Numbered from the stretch's first letter, positions 1 through 5,558 are shown. The stretch is DNA of 5,558 bases from Bacteroidales bacterium (GCA_007132365.1 SLOS01000210.1:1-5558); one strand, 5' to 3'. Numbers and translations are program-made. Notes: generated by a model from the letters alone, not told the origin.

Positions 1-1
1 A

Positions 2-214
2 CACAATCAAGATGAAAAAATTTCATGGGAAAACGAAGTGGTTCCGACTGTAAGCATAAATTTTGGATATTTTATTAAGGCAAAATTTATGCTTTTTACA
101 GGAGAAATATACATGAATTTTGCAACTGATAAATATTTCTACAGAGCATTAAGATCTGCATGCAAAATCGACGAAGTCAAAATTTTTTCAGCCAATTTAT
201 ACACAGATGGCTGA
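2..214 (+). CDS. C-terminal part of an unrecognised protein (5' end outside window)
   Basis: Read in the frame starting at base 2, the sequence is open for 70 codons until TGA at 212-214. That is long for DNA this AT-rich, where a stop would be expected about every dozen codons. The peptide alternates hydrophobic and aromatic residues (for example NFGYFIKAKFMLFTGEIY) and then turns charged, which looks like real protein, possibly beta-rich. I recognise no family. An internal ATG at 113 has a good-looking GGAGAA eight bases upstream, so a separate 33-codon small ORF (113-214) is an alternative reading. The frame is more AT-rich than the downstream operon. A terminator-like hairpin covers the stop codon, which fits the end of a transcription unit. 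Confidence is moderate because only a fragment is visible. Confidence 0.45.
   Translation, partial: HNQDEKISWENEVVPTVSINFGYFIKAKFMLFTGEIYMNFATDKYFYRALRSACKIDEVKIFSANLYTDG
53..93. repeat. 13-bp perfect inverted repeat with 15-base loop
   Basis: AGCATAAATTTTG at 53-65 is the exact reverse complement of CAAAATTTATGCT at 81-93. The loop is 66-80 and TTTT follows at 94-97. With a four-base bulge the pairing extends to TGTA at 49-52 and TACA at 97-100. It lies inside the open frame 2-214. An AT-rich stem this long could be a weak hairpin or a protein-binding site; its role is unknown. Confidence 0.5.
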
Positions 215-226
215 AAAGATTTTATT
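183..226 (+). terminator. Putative intrinsic terminator over the stop codon of the upstream gene
   Basis: TTTTCAGCCA at 185-194 pairs perfectly with TGGCTGAAAA at 208-217 around a 13-base loop. One G-U and one A-U pair extend the stem to 183-219. A T-rich stretch, ATTTTATTTATT, follows at 219-230. The stem contains the TGA at 212-214 of the upstream frame. The stem has only a short GC core and the T run is broken, so termination is plausible but not certain. The response-regulator gene begins about 30 bases further on, so its promoter would have to lie in or close to this AT-rich segment. TATATTGC at 230-237 only partly matches the Bacteroidetes -7 box TAnnTTTG. Confidence 0.5.
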
Positions 227-256
227 TATTATATTGCCCCAAAAACCAGATCAGCA

Positions 257-1012
257 ATGGCTACCTGCATAATCATAGATGATGAAAAACACGCCAGGGT
301 AATCCTGCGGCAACTGATTAAGGCCTTCCTTGGCAACAGGCTGGTAGTCATGGAGTCAGTCCCCTCTGTCGCCGAGGGCGTGGCAGCAATTAAAAGGCAC
401 AATCCTGATATTGTCTTCCTTGATATTGAAATGCCCGGGCAAAACGGGTTTGCCCTTTTCGATCACTTTGATGAGATCCCTTTCCAGGTTGTGTTTTGTA
501 CGGCATATGAGCAATATGCCATAGAGGCCATTAAAGTTGCCGCATTCGACTATCTTCTCAAGCCGGTAAACCATGATGATCTTATAACCATGATGGATCG
601 CTATGGTAAACTCACCGTATCAGCCGAAGGGAACAGGGCCAGGGTAAATACACTGATCAACAATTACCGGTCCGAGACCAGCATCTTTAACAGCATTGCT
701 TTCCCAACCAAAGACGGGTATCAGATGGAAAAAATACCCGACATAATCTACTGCAGGGCACAGGAATCATATTGCAGGGTATATCTCCGCGGCCACATAA
801 ACTACCTTGTTTCCCGCAGCCTGAAACAACTGGAGGAGATCCTTCCCGGGGATGTCTTTTTCAGGATACACAAATCACTTCTGGTTAACCTGAATTATGT
901 GCAAAACTACAGGAAAGCGGAAAACTATATTATTCTCCGGAACGGTGAGGAGCTTGAAGTTGCTCACCGGCGAAGCGAAGAGTTCCTTAAGCGACTGACG
1001 CGAAGATCATAA
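257..1012 (+). CDS. LytTR-family response regulator (receiver + LytTR DNA-binding domain)
   Basis: This is a cytoplasmic two-component regulator of the LytR/AlgR type, 251 residues, the usual length. The receiver domain spans about residues 3-120: acidic pocket D8-D9, phospho-acceptor D56 in the FLDIEMPG motif, switch residue T82 in CTAY, and lysine K102 in LLKP. A linker leads to a LytTR domain at about 146-248, recognised by FFRIHKSLLVNLNYV (202-216) and by the RRSEEFLKRL ending typical of this family. LytTR domains bind paired short direct repeats through beta strands; I did not find an obvious pair just upstream. ATG 257 is chosen because the receiver begins immediately after it. No clear Shine-Dalgarno precedes it, which is common in Bacteroidetes. 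The gene ends 14 bases before a LytS-like sensor kinase, its very probable partner in one operon. Target genes are unknown. Confidence 0.95.
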   Translation: MATCIIIDDEKHARVILRQLIKAFLGNRLVVMESVPSVAEGVAAIKRHNPDIVFLDIEMPGQNGFALFDHFDEIPFQVVFCTAYEQYAIEAIKVAAFDYLLKPVNHDDLITMMDRYGKLTVSAEGNRARVNTLINNYRSETSIFNSIAFPTKDGYQMEKIPDIIYCRAQESYCRVYLRGHINYLVSRSLKQLEEILPGDVFFRIHKSLLVNLNYVQNYRKAENYIILRNGEELEVAHRRSEEFLKRLTRRS

Positions 1013-1026
1013 TTATAATCACCGGC

Positions 1027-4000
1027 ATGGCAAGCCATACCCTGAAAATAGATCCGCTAGAACTGCCCCTGCCTTTAATAACCGGACGGACGGATATAGA
1101 AAGGAGAAACCGGGAGGCATTATCAGGTACCCTGTTGATTTTAATTGTGTTGTTCTTATCCCTTCCGGGGATAACTTTTTCACAGCCTTTTCAATACAGG
1201 CATATCGGTATGAGTGAAGGTCTTCCCGGCATCCGGATAAGGGATATTATACTTGATTCAAGGGGGTTTTACTGGATAGGTACCGAGGCGGGACTGGTAA
1301 GATGGTACGGAGAAAGGATAAAAATCCACGGAATGGAACAGGGATTGCCTTCCCTGAATGTTTCGGCAATTGCCGAGGACGGCAATGGAGATATATGGCT
1401 TGGGCTCCCGGGTACGGGGATAGTAAGGTATAACGGGATTGAATTTATTCTTGAAATTCCACAGGATTCTCTTCCCGGTGCCAGGATCAACCAAATAAGT
1501 TATTCCCGCATATGGGATGTTTTAATGGTTGGAACTGATGACGGATTTACAGTTTACCGTAACAATGAATACCGTAATTACCGGCCGGAGCCATTCAGCC
1601 ATCCACCCATGTATGCCAATATCACGGGTTTCCTTGAAACAGACAGCTATATCTACGTACAATCCTTCAATAACGGCCTTTTTAACTATTATCCGGATAA
1701 AGACAGTATTGCACTTGCCCGGGTAACCGACAGGCAGATGAACTTTACCCTCTCATCCTTTATCACTGAAAAAAGTGATACGATCTGGGCACTTGCATAT
1801 AGTAATAATATAGTGCGGAAGGGAAAGGACAGGGTTATTATAGAGGGTACGGCAGAAATCCTTGATATTACCGAAGATGGTGAGGGTAATGTTTACCTGG
1901 CGGGGACTAACGGGCCGTTCAGTGAGTATGGGGGACTTTTAAGGATGAGGGGTGACAGCCTTGAACTGCTTAATCCTTTATACGGGCTGCCTGCAGACAG
2001 AATTAACAGGGTAATCTATGACAAATCTGATCAGATCATTGTTGTCTCTGATCAGGGACTGGGATTATTTGTACTTAATCCGGGGATATTTAAAACAGAG
2101 TTTGATGGCCTGCCTCCTTCTCAGACTATAAATATAAGGGCCTTTGCAAGCAGTGACAATGGCGTATTATGGTTGCTGGATGAAAAAGAGATCTATTTTA
2201 AAAAGCCGGGCGGATCTTTTGAACGGTTTGACAGGGGACTGATAGAGAGGGAGTTTGATATCTTCAAAAAAGAGATATTTCCTGAAAAATATTCTTTTTT
2301 CCTTGACCCCGATGGCTCCTGGGAAAAATATGAAAGCCTGAGGGATACAGGATCATATCCCTGGGAAAATCCGTACTGCCAGAAAACAAATAACGAGGTC
2401 GCAATTATTGATAATGGAGCCCTTTATTCACCTGCGGAGTATATACATAAAAAAAGCGTTGCAGTTGATCATTTCAGTGATATTAAACCCGGGCCTGACA
2501 ACAGTGTTATGGTATTGAGCAATGCCGGGGTTTTTCAAATATCAGCAGAACATGATGTCAGCTTTACCGGATATTTCAATCTTATGCATGAAAGACTGGA
2601 GGTATTGGAAAGTAATAAAATAGTGACATACTCTCCCCATAATTTGATATTTGCCGAATTTAGAGGTTGCGGGACCTCATTTCATAAACTTTTACCAAAG
2701 TCCACGGTATCTGTAACCGATCTGATCAAAACCAGTCAGGGAACATGGTTTTCCTGCCTCAACAATGGACTTTACCGGGTTGAGGAGGATGATCTGCGCC
2801 TCCTGAACGAAGAAAATACCGGCCTGCACTCCTCAATAACCACCCTGGCAGAGGATCACAGGGGAAACCTGGTAACAGGGACCAACAACGCATCTATCCA
2901 GATACTGAGGTTTGAAAATGACAGTATTGAAGTTCTGTTTACAATCAGCCCCCAGGATAATATTACCGGCGACAGGATTACCTGGATGGAGGTTGACGGC
3001 CGCGGCTTCCTCTGGGCAGGCACCAACCTCGGCACCAACCGTATTGACCTTAACCGGCTTTACAATGAGCATTTTACTGCAGTAAGGTTTTTTAACCAAG
3101 AGGACGGAATGCATGAAACGAATATCAGAGCCTCCCATTCCGGCAACAAGGGCAATATCTGGATCGGGGGCTCCGGCACTGTTGCAGAAATAAGCACGGA
3201 TGCAGCAAATCAGCTGGTTCCGGGTCCGAGAAAGGTATTCATCAGTCGCATTGACCTGAACCATCAGCAACCCGGCTGGGAGGAGATCCGGGAAACCGAT
3301 CCGTGGACAGGCGTACCGGTTAGCGGACTGAAGCTGAGCCACGGCCAGAACAGCCTGAGCTTTTATTTCAGTACGGCAAATATTGCAGGACAGGGTAAAA
3401 CCCTCTACAGGTACAGGATGATTGGTATGAATGAGCACTGGTCCCCCTTTGACCCTGCCCGGCAGGTCATCTACCCTAATCTCGCACCCGGGCGTTACCT
3501 CCTTGAAGTGGAATCCCAGCTGGCCTTTGATCCCGGAAGCCGCGGAAAAACAGAATTTGCCTTCCGCATCCTGCCGCCATGGTGGCAGACATGGTGGTTT
3601 TACATAACGCTCGGGGTTTCGCTGTTGGCTGTGTTTTGGTTAATCCTGATCCTCAGGGTGAGATATGTCCGAAACCTTGAAAACCGCAAGCTGATCCATG
3701 AAAGGGAAATTTCTGAACTCCGGATCAAGGCCCTTCAGGCCCAGATGAATCCTCATTTTACTTTTAACGCCATCAATTCAATCCAGTATTATATACTAAA
3801 CAAAGAGCAGGATTCTGCATTTATTTTTATTGGTTACTTTTCCAAACTGATCAGGCAGACCCTTGAATTTGCCTCCAGAAGCTCAGTCAGTATCACGGAG
3901 GAAACTGATTTTCTCGAGAACTACATTAAGCTGGAGATGATGCGATTTGAAAACAAATTCGTATATGAAACAGAAATGGCTGACAACCTTAATAACCACC

Positions 4001-4386
4001 GTTGCCGGATTCCCCCCATGCTGCTTCAGCCCTTTGTTGAGAATGCAATTTTGCACGGTTTGCTGCACAAGGAAAAGCAGGGAATACTTAAAATCAAATT
4101 TGCCATATCAGAAGGAAATACATTGCAGTGTGTGGTAGAGGATAATGGTATAGGGCGGGAAAAATCGGCTGAAATAAACCGGCTCCGACATAAACAGCAT
4201 AATTCAATGGGACTGGATATCAGCAGGCGGAGAGTCGGACTGCTGAATGAACCAGGAAAGAATGATTACCGCATTGAAATAACCGATCTTTACTATAAAG
4301 ACGGGAAGCCCGAAGGTACTCGTGTCACAGTTCTGATTCCCTTAGTTTCAGGGGAACATGAAGATGATAATAGCTACTGGGGTTAA
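1027..4386 (+). CDS. Membrane sensor histidine kinase: two-propeller/Y_Y_Y sensor with LytS-type kinase core
   Basis: This 1119-residue kinase should sense an extracytoplasmic signal and phosphorylate the adjacent LytTR regulator. Order of parts: a 33-residue N-terminal tail; hydrophobic signal or anchor segment (about 35-52); roughly a dozen Reg_prop-type propeller strands (for example 71-93, 111-136, 278-306, 325-351, 562-588, 603-627, 650-674, 697-723), enough for two propellers; a Y_Y_Y domain (about 770-848, with YRYRMIGMNEHW and NLAPGRYLLEV); PPWWQTWWFY leading into a membrane helix (about 856-877); a coiled coil (about 878-903); then the kinase. The phospho-histidine is H910 in QMNPHFTFN, where the family usually has NPHFLFN. 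N box residues are E1005, N1006 and H1010; the ATP lid has EDNGIG (1038-1043) and GTRV (1097-1100). Residues 392-480 show no clear propeller repeat. Unlike classical hybrid (HTCS) proteins it has no fused receiver or AraC domain. ATG 1027 is the only plausible start, although the tail before the hydrophobic segment is long. Confidence 0.95.
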   Translation: MASHTLKIDPLELPLPLITGRTDIERRNREALSGTLLILIVLFLSLPGITFSQPFQYRHIGMSEGLPGIRIRDIILDSRGFYWIGTEAGLVRWYGERIKIHGMEQGLPSLNVSAIAEDGNGDIWLGLPGTGIVRYNGIEFILEIPQDSLPGARINQISYSRIWDVLMVGTDDGFTVYRNNEYRNYRPEPFSHPPMYANITGFLETDSYIYVQSFNNGLFNYYPDKDSIALARVTDRQMNFTLSSFITEKSDTIWALAYSNNIVRKGKDRVIIEGTAEILDITEDGEGNVYLAGTNGPFSEYGGLLRMRGDSLELLNPLYGLPADRINRVIYDKSDQIIVVSDQGLGLFVLNPGIFKTEFDGLPPSQTINIRAFASSDNGVLWLLDEKEIYFKKPGGSFERFDRGLIEREFDIFKKEIFPEKYSFFLDPDGSWEKYESLRDTGSYPWENPYCQKTNNEVAIIDNGALYSPAEYIHKKSVAVDHFSDIKPGPDNSVMVLSNAGVFQISAEHDVSFTGYFNLMHERLEVLESNKIVTYSPHNLIFAEFRGCGTSFHKLLPKSTVSVTDLIKTSQGTWFSCLNNGLYRVEEDDLRLLNEENTGLHSSITTLAEDHRGNLVTGTNNASIQILRFENDSIEVLFTISPQDNITGDRITWMEVDGRGFLWAGTNLGTNRIDLNRLYNEHFTAVRFFNQEDGMHETNIRASHSGNKGNIWIGGSGTVAEISTDAANQLVPGPRKVFISRIDLNHQQPGWEEIRETDPWTGVPVSGLKLSHGQNSLSFYFSTANIAGQGKTLYRYRMIGMNEHWSPFDPARQVIYPNLAPGRYLLEVESQLAFDPGSRGKTEFAFRILPPWWQTWWFYITLGVSLLAVFWLILILRVRYVRNLENRKLIHEREISELRIKALQAQMNPHFTFNAINSIQYYILNKEQDSAFIFIGYFSKLIRQTLEFASRSSVSITEETDFLENYIKLEMMRFENKFVYETEMADNLNNHRCRIPPMLLQPFVENAILHGLLHKEKQGILKIKFAISEGNTLQCVVEDNGIGREKSAEINRLRHKQHNSMGLDISRRRVGLLNEPGKNDYRIEITDLYYKDGKPEGTRVTVLIPLVSGEHEDDNSYWG

Positions 4387-4396
4387 GTAAATACCA

Positions 4397-4450
4397 CATA
4401 TGCCTTTCGGGAAAAGCCCGCGGGGATATGACCGCACGCAAAGGACGCGG
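4397..4450 (+). other. GC-rich stem-loops downstream of the kinase gene
   Basis: Ten bases after the kinase stop, CATATGCC (4397-4404) pairs with GGGATATG (4423-4430) with one G-G mismatch. It encloses an inner hairpin, CGGG (4408-4411) with CCCG (4417-4420), around AAAAG. A second small hairpin, CCGC (4432-4435) with GCGG (4447-4450), follows. There is no clean T run after either stem, only ATTTATATTATAAAC at 4451-4465. They could mark the 3' end of the operon transcript, or an RNA processing or stability element before the CDGSH gene. I do not call it a standard intrinsic terminator. Confidence 0.4.
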
Positions 4451-4480
4451 ATTTATATTATAAACTAAAATAGAAGAACA

Positions 4481-4669
4481 ATGGAAAATTCAAAAGAAGA
4501 AAAAGGAGCCATCGTAGAATTAATTAAAAATGGTCCTGCCCGAATCACGGGTGATTTTACAATTGTGGGTTATGAAAGCGTAAAAACAGAAGCCTATCTA
4601 TGCCGTTGTGGCGGAACTAAAAATGCTCCGTTCTGCGATGGCAGCCATTTATCCCAACCGGCAAAATAG
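4481..4669 (+). CDS. CDGSH-type iron-sulfur protein, small soluble form
   Basis: The 62-residue product carries one complete CDGSH motif: C41-x-C43-x2-T46-x3-P50-x-C52-D53-G54-S55-H56. In this family (mitoNEET-like) the three cysteines and the histidine bind a redox-active [2Fe-2S] cluster. The N-terminal half (NGPARITGDFTIVG, 17-30) resembles the usual beta-strand segment of small bacterial CDGSH proteins. There is no signal peptide or membrane segment, so it should be cytosolic. The physiological role of bacterial members is poorly defined; electron or cluster transfer is the general expectation. ATG 4481 has a weak AGAAGA purine stretch upstream. It starts 94 bases after the kinase stop, so it may have its own promoter; I found no good Bacteroidetes -7/-33 pair. 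After the stop, a four-base CCGG stem (4658-4661 with 4672-4675) and seven T's at 4681-4687 could act as a weak terminator. Confidence 0.93.
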   Translation: MENSKEEKGAIVELIKNGPARITGDFTIVGYESVKTEAYLCRCGGTKNAPFCDGSHLSQPAK

Positions 4670-4889
4670 TCCCGGAAATATTTTTTTCTGAACGCTTACA
4701 GGATCAATATTCACGATGGTTTTTATAATCCAACGGTAAAAAAGTCATCGTCTGCGCAATTGATTTGATCCCTATATTTATCGACGGGTACCAACTGGTG
4801 ATATGGGTTATTTTGTACCCCGTACAGCCTGGTTACTTTCTCTGCTGCCGTATGAGAGTACCGGTCAGACTTAACCTAAATACCTGCTT
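4670..4889. other. Intergenic region without a convincing gene
   Basis: These 220 bases separate the CDGSH gene from the sorting-domain-like gene. Visible items: a run of seven T's at 4681-4687; an imperfect inverted repeat, ACGGGTAC (4784-4791) with GTACCCCGT (4815-4823, one bulge); and TTATTTTG at 4808-4815, close to the Bacteroidetes -7 consensus TAnnTTTG but without a clear -33 TTG. Open frames exist on both strands (+ strand 4729-4893; - strand 4723-4875), but neither has a sensible start codon. I regard them as unproven; the minus-strand one could be a gene remnant. Confidence 0.5.
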
Positions 4890-5150
4890 ATGAAACTCGT
4901 CAGATACATATATCCCCCTGACGGCAAAGTGAGAGTTGAAGGGAAGATACTTCCTGTTTCAAATCAAAAGATTTTAAGGTCAGCGGGCAAAACTAACAGG
5001 ATTGAAATTTTCAACATACAGGGAGATCTTCTGTCTGTAATTACCGACAGGGAAAAAATAAACCGGCTTAAGCTGCAAAAAGGATTCTACCTGCTCAGGG
5101 AAAAAGATGAGACCGGCAGGATCATCAGCAGCAGGAAGCTGGTATTTTAA
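4890..5150 (+). CDS. Small protein resembling a stand-alone type IX secretion C-terminal sorting domain
   Basis: The 86-residue product looks like the C-terminal (type A) sorting domain of proteins exported by the Bacteroidetes type IX secretion system. The pattern is a strand pair around RIEIFNIQGDLL (37-48), a middle segment ending LQKGFYLL (62-69), then a final strand SSRKLVF (80-86) ending the protein. This matches the family's 'i.i.n..G..v ... l..G.Y.l ... kk..v' layout. Such domains normally end a much longer secreted protein with a signal peptide. Here there is neither a passenger nor a signal peptide, and an in-frame TAA at 4872-4874 prevents a longer N-terminus. The protein is rich in K and R. 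It may be the remaining tail of a decayed secreted protein, or a small cytoplasmic protein with a similar fold. No Shine-Dalgarno precedes ATG 4890. Its TAA is followed directly by the ATG of a mini-ORF. The gene is probable; the family assignment is by pattern only. Confidence 0.65.
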   Translation: MKLVRYIYPPDGKVRVEGKILPVSNQKILRSAGKTNRIEIFNIQGDLLSVITDREKINRLKLQKGFYLLREKDETGRIISSRKLVF

Positions 5151-5186
5151 ATGACAATTTCTATTGTCCCTATAGGGATCAGGTGA
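5151..5186 (+). CDS. Possible 11-codon leader mini-ORF
   Basis: ATG at 5151 follows directly on the TAA of the preceding gene and opens an 11-codon frame (MTISIVPIGIR). Its TGA (5184-5186) overlaps the ATG of the receiver gene as TGATG. This geometry is typical of translational coupling: ribosomes ending on the upstream frame could restart at 5186. There is no evidence that the peptide has a function, and so short a frame can arise by chance. Confidence 0.25.
   Translation: MTISIVPIGIR
5167..5178. promoter_or_regulatory. 12-bp perfect palindrome before the receiver gene
   Basis: TCCCTATAGGGA reads the same on both strands and ends seven bases before ATG 5186. Its right half supplies AGGGA (5174-5178), the best Shine-Dalgarno candidate for that gene at a normal spacing. 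A protein bound here, as dimer to a symmetric operator, could affect transcription or translation of the gene. With no spacer between the arms it is more likely a DNA site than an RNA hairpin. No known operator was recognised. Confidence 0.3.
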
Positions 5187-5558
5187 TGCAAAACAATATT
5201 CTGCATAATAAAACATTTCTGGTTATAGAAGACAGCCATGTATGTATGGCACTTATCAGGGCATTTTTAAGAGGAACGGGCGCTATTCTGCTGACTGCCG
5301 CAACCGGGAAGGAAGGTTGGCGCAAATTCACTGAAAACAAAGTTGACATTGTAATAATGGATCTGAGGTTGCCCGATACAGATGGCCTCTCACTTATCAG
5401 GGAACTGAAAGCGGGCAATCCAGATATCCCGGTTATGGTACAGACCGCCTGCACTGTTTATTGTACAGAAAATGACTGCAGGGAGGCAGGTTGCGACAGT
5501 TATATTACAAAGCCATATTCCCACAGCATGTTTCTCAATACAGCGGAGAAAACTCTTG
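5186..5558 (+). CDS. CheY-like receiver-domain protein (3' end outside window)
   Basis: 124 codons are visible, covering nearly a whole receiver domain: acidic pair E15-D16 in FLVIEDS, phospho-acceptor D59 in IVIMDLRLPDTDG, switch residue T87 in VQTA, and K109 in ITKPY. The domain would be phosphorylated on D59 by a histidine kinase not visible here. The IPVMVQTA and EAGCDSYITKP segments resemble receivers found as single-domain regulators or at the end of hybrid kinases in Bacteroidetes. Starting so close to the N-terminus, it is either a stand-alone receiver or the first domain of a larger protein; the window ends before this can be decided. ATG 5186 is preferred (AGGGA seven bases upstream); an in-frame GTG at 5183 is possible. 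Cysteines are frequent (C20, C89, C93, C98, C103), of which those near the AGC motif are not rare in this group. The start overlaps the stop of an 11-codon mini-ORF. Confidence 0.92.
   Translation, partial: MQNNILHNKTFLVIEDSHVCMALIRAFLRGTGAILLTAATGKEGWRKFTENKVDIVIMDLRLPDTDGLSLIRELKAGNPDIPVMVQTACTVYCTENDCREAGCDSYITKPYSHSMFLNTAEKTL

Noticed and set aside
12..53. 13-codon ORF starting ATGAAAAAATTTC before the first inverted repeat, like an attenuator leader
   Set aside because: It lies within a much longer open frame in another phase, there is no Shine-Dalgarno visible, and no run of regulatory codons.
230..237. Possible Bacteroidetes -7 promoter box (TATATTGC) before the response regulator
   Set aside because: It matches TAnnTTTG only in part and no TTG-type -33 element is found at the right distance; not listed as a promoter.
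2833..3438. 201-codon open frame on the minus strand inside the kinase gene
   Set aside because: It is fully antisense to the well-supported propeller/Y_Y_Y coding sequence, shows no recognisable domain, and lies in the most GC-rich part of the gene, where antisense stops are scarcer.
4729..4893. 54-codon + strand open frame ending at the start of the 4890 gene (ATGA overlap)
   Set aside because: It has no start codon near its beginning (first ATG is very late), and its hydrophobic translation is what T-rich DNA gives by chance.
4980..5216. 78-codon open frame on the minus strand over the sorting-domain-like gene
   Set aside because: It runs across two genes and the mini-ORF in antisense and has no recognisable motif; the + strand frame has a better protein pattern.
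5179..5454. 91-codon open frame on the minus strand over the receiver gene
   Set aside because: The + strand frame contains all receiver-domain signature residues; the antisense translation is low in complexity and shows no family features.

Overview
The window most likely comes from a Bacteroidetes (Bacteroidota) genome. Three things point there: a very large sensor kinase with a periplasmic two-propeller plus Y_Y_Y ectodomain, a short protein resembling the type IX secretion C-terminal sorting domain, and a general lack of Shine-Dalgarno sequences. All recognisable genes lie on the + strand. No rRNA, tRNA, CRISPR array or complete mobile element was seen.

Layout: (1) Positions 1-256 are AT-rich (about 30% GC by hand count). 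They hold an open frame that enters from upstream and stops at 214, a 13-bp inverted repeat, and a terminator-like hairpin over the stop codon. (2) Positions 257-4386 are a two-gene operon with a 14-bp gap: a LytTR-type response regulator, then a 1119-residue membrane sensor kinase with a LytS-like (His_kinase/HATPase_c) core. (3) Positions 4387-4480 carry GC-rich stem-loops. (4) Positions 4481-4669 encode a 62-residue CDGSH iron-sulfur protein. (5) Positions 4670-4889 have no convincing gene. (6) Positions 4890-5150 encode an 86-residue protein resembling a type IX sorting domain without its passenger. (7) Positions 5151-5186 are an 11-codon mini-ORF containing a 12-bp palindrome; its stop overlaps the start of (8) a CheY-like receiver-domain gene cut by the window end.

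How they work together: the kinase probably reads an extracytoplasmic signal with its propellers, passes it across one membrane helix, and phosphorylates the receiver aspartate of the LytTR regulator, which then binds DNA. The ligand and target genes cannot be read from this window. The CDGSH protein, the sorting-domain-like protein and the second receiver show no clear functional link to this pair. I see no firm evidence for a wholly new multi-gene system. The most unusual items are the free-standing sorting-domain-like ORF, the mini-ORF/palindrome arrangement before the last gene, and the GC-rich segment inside the kinase gene.
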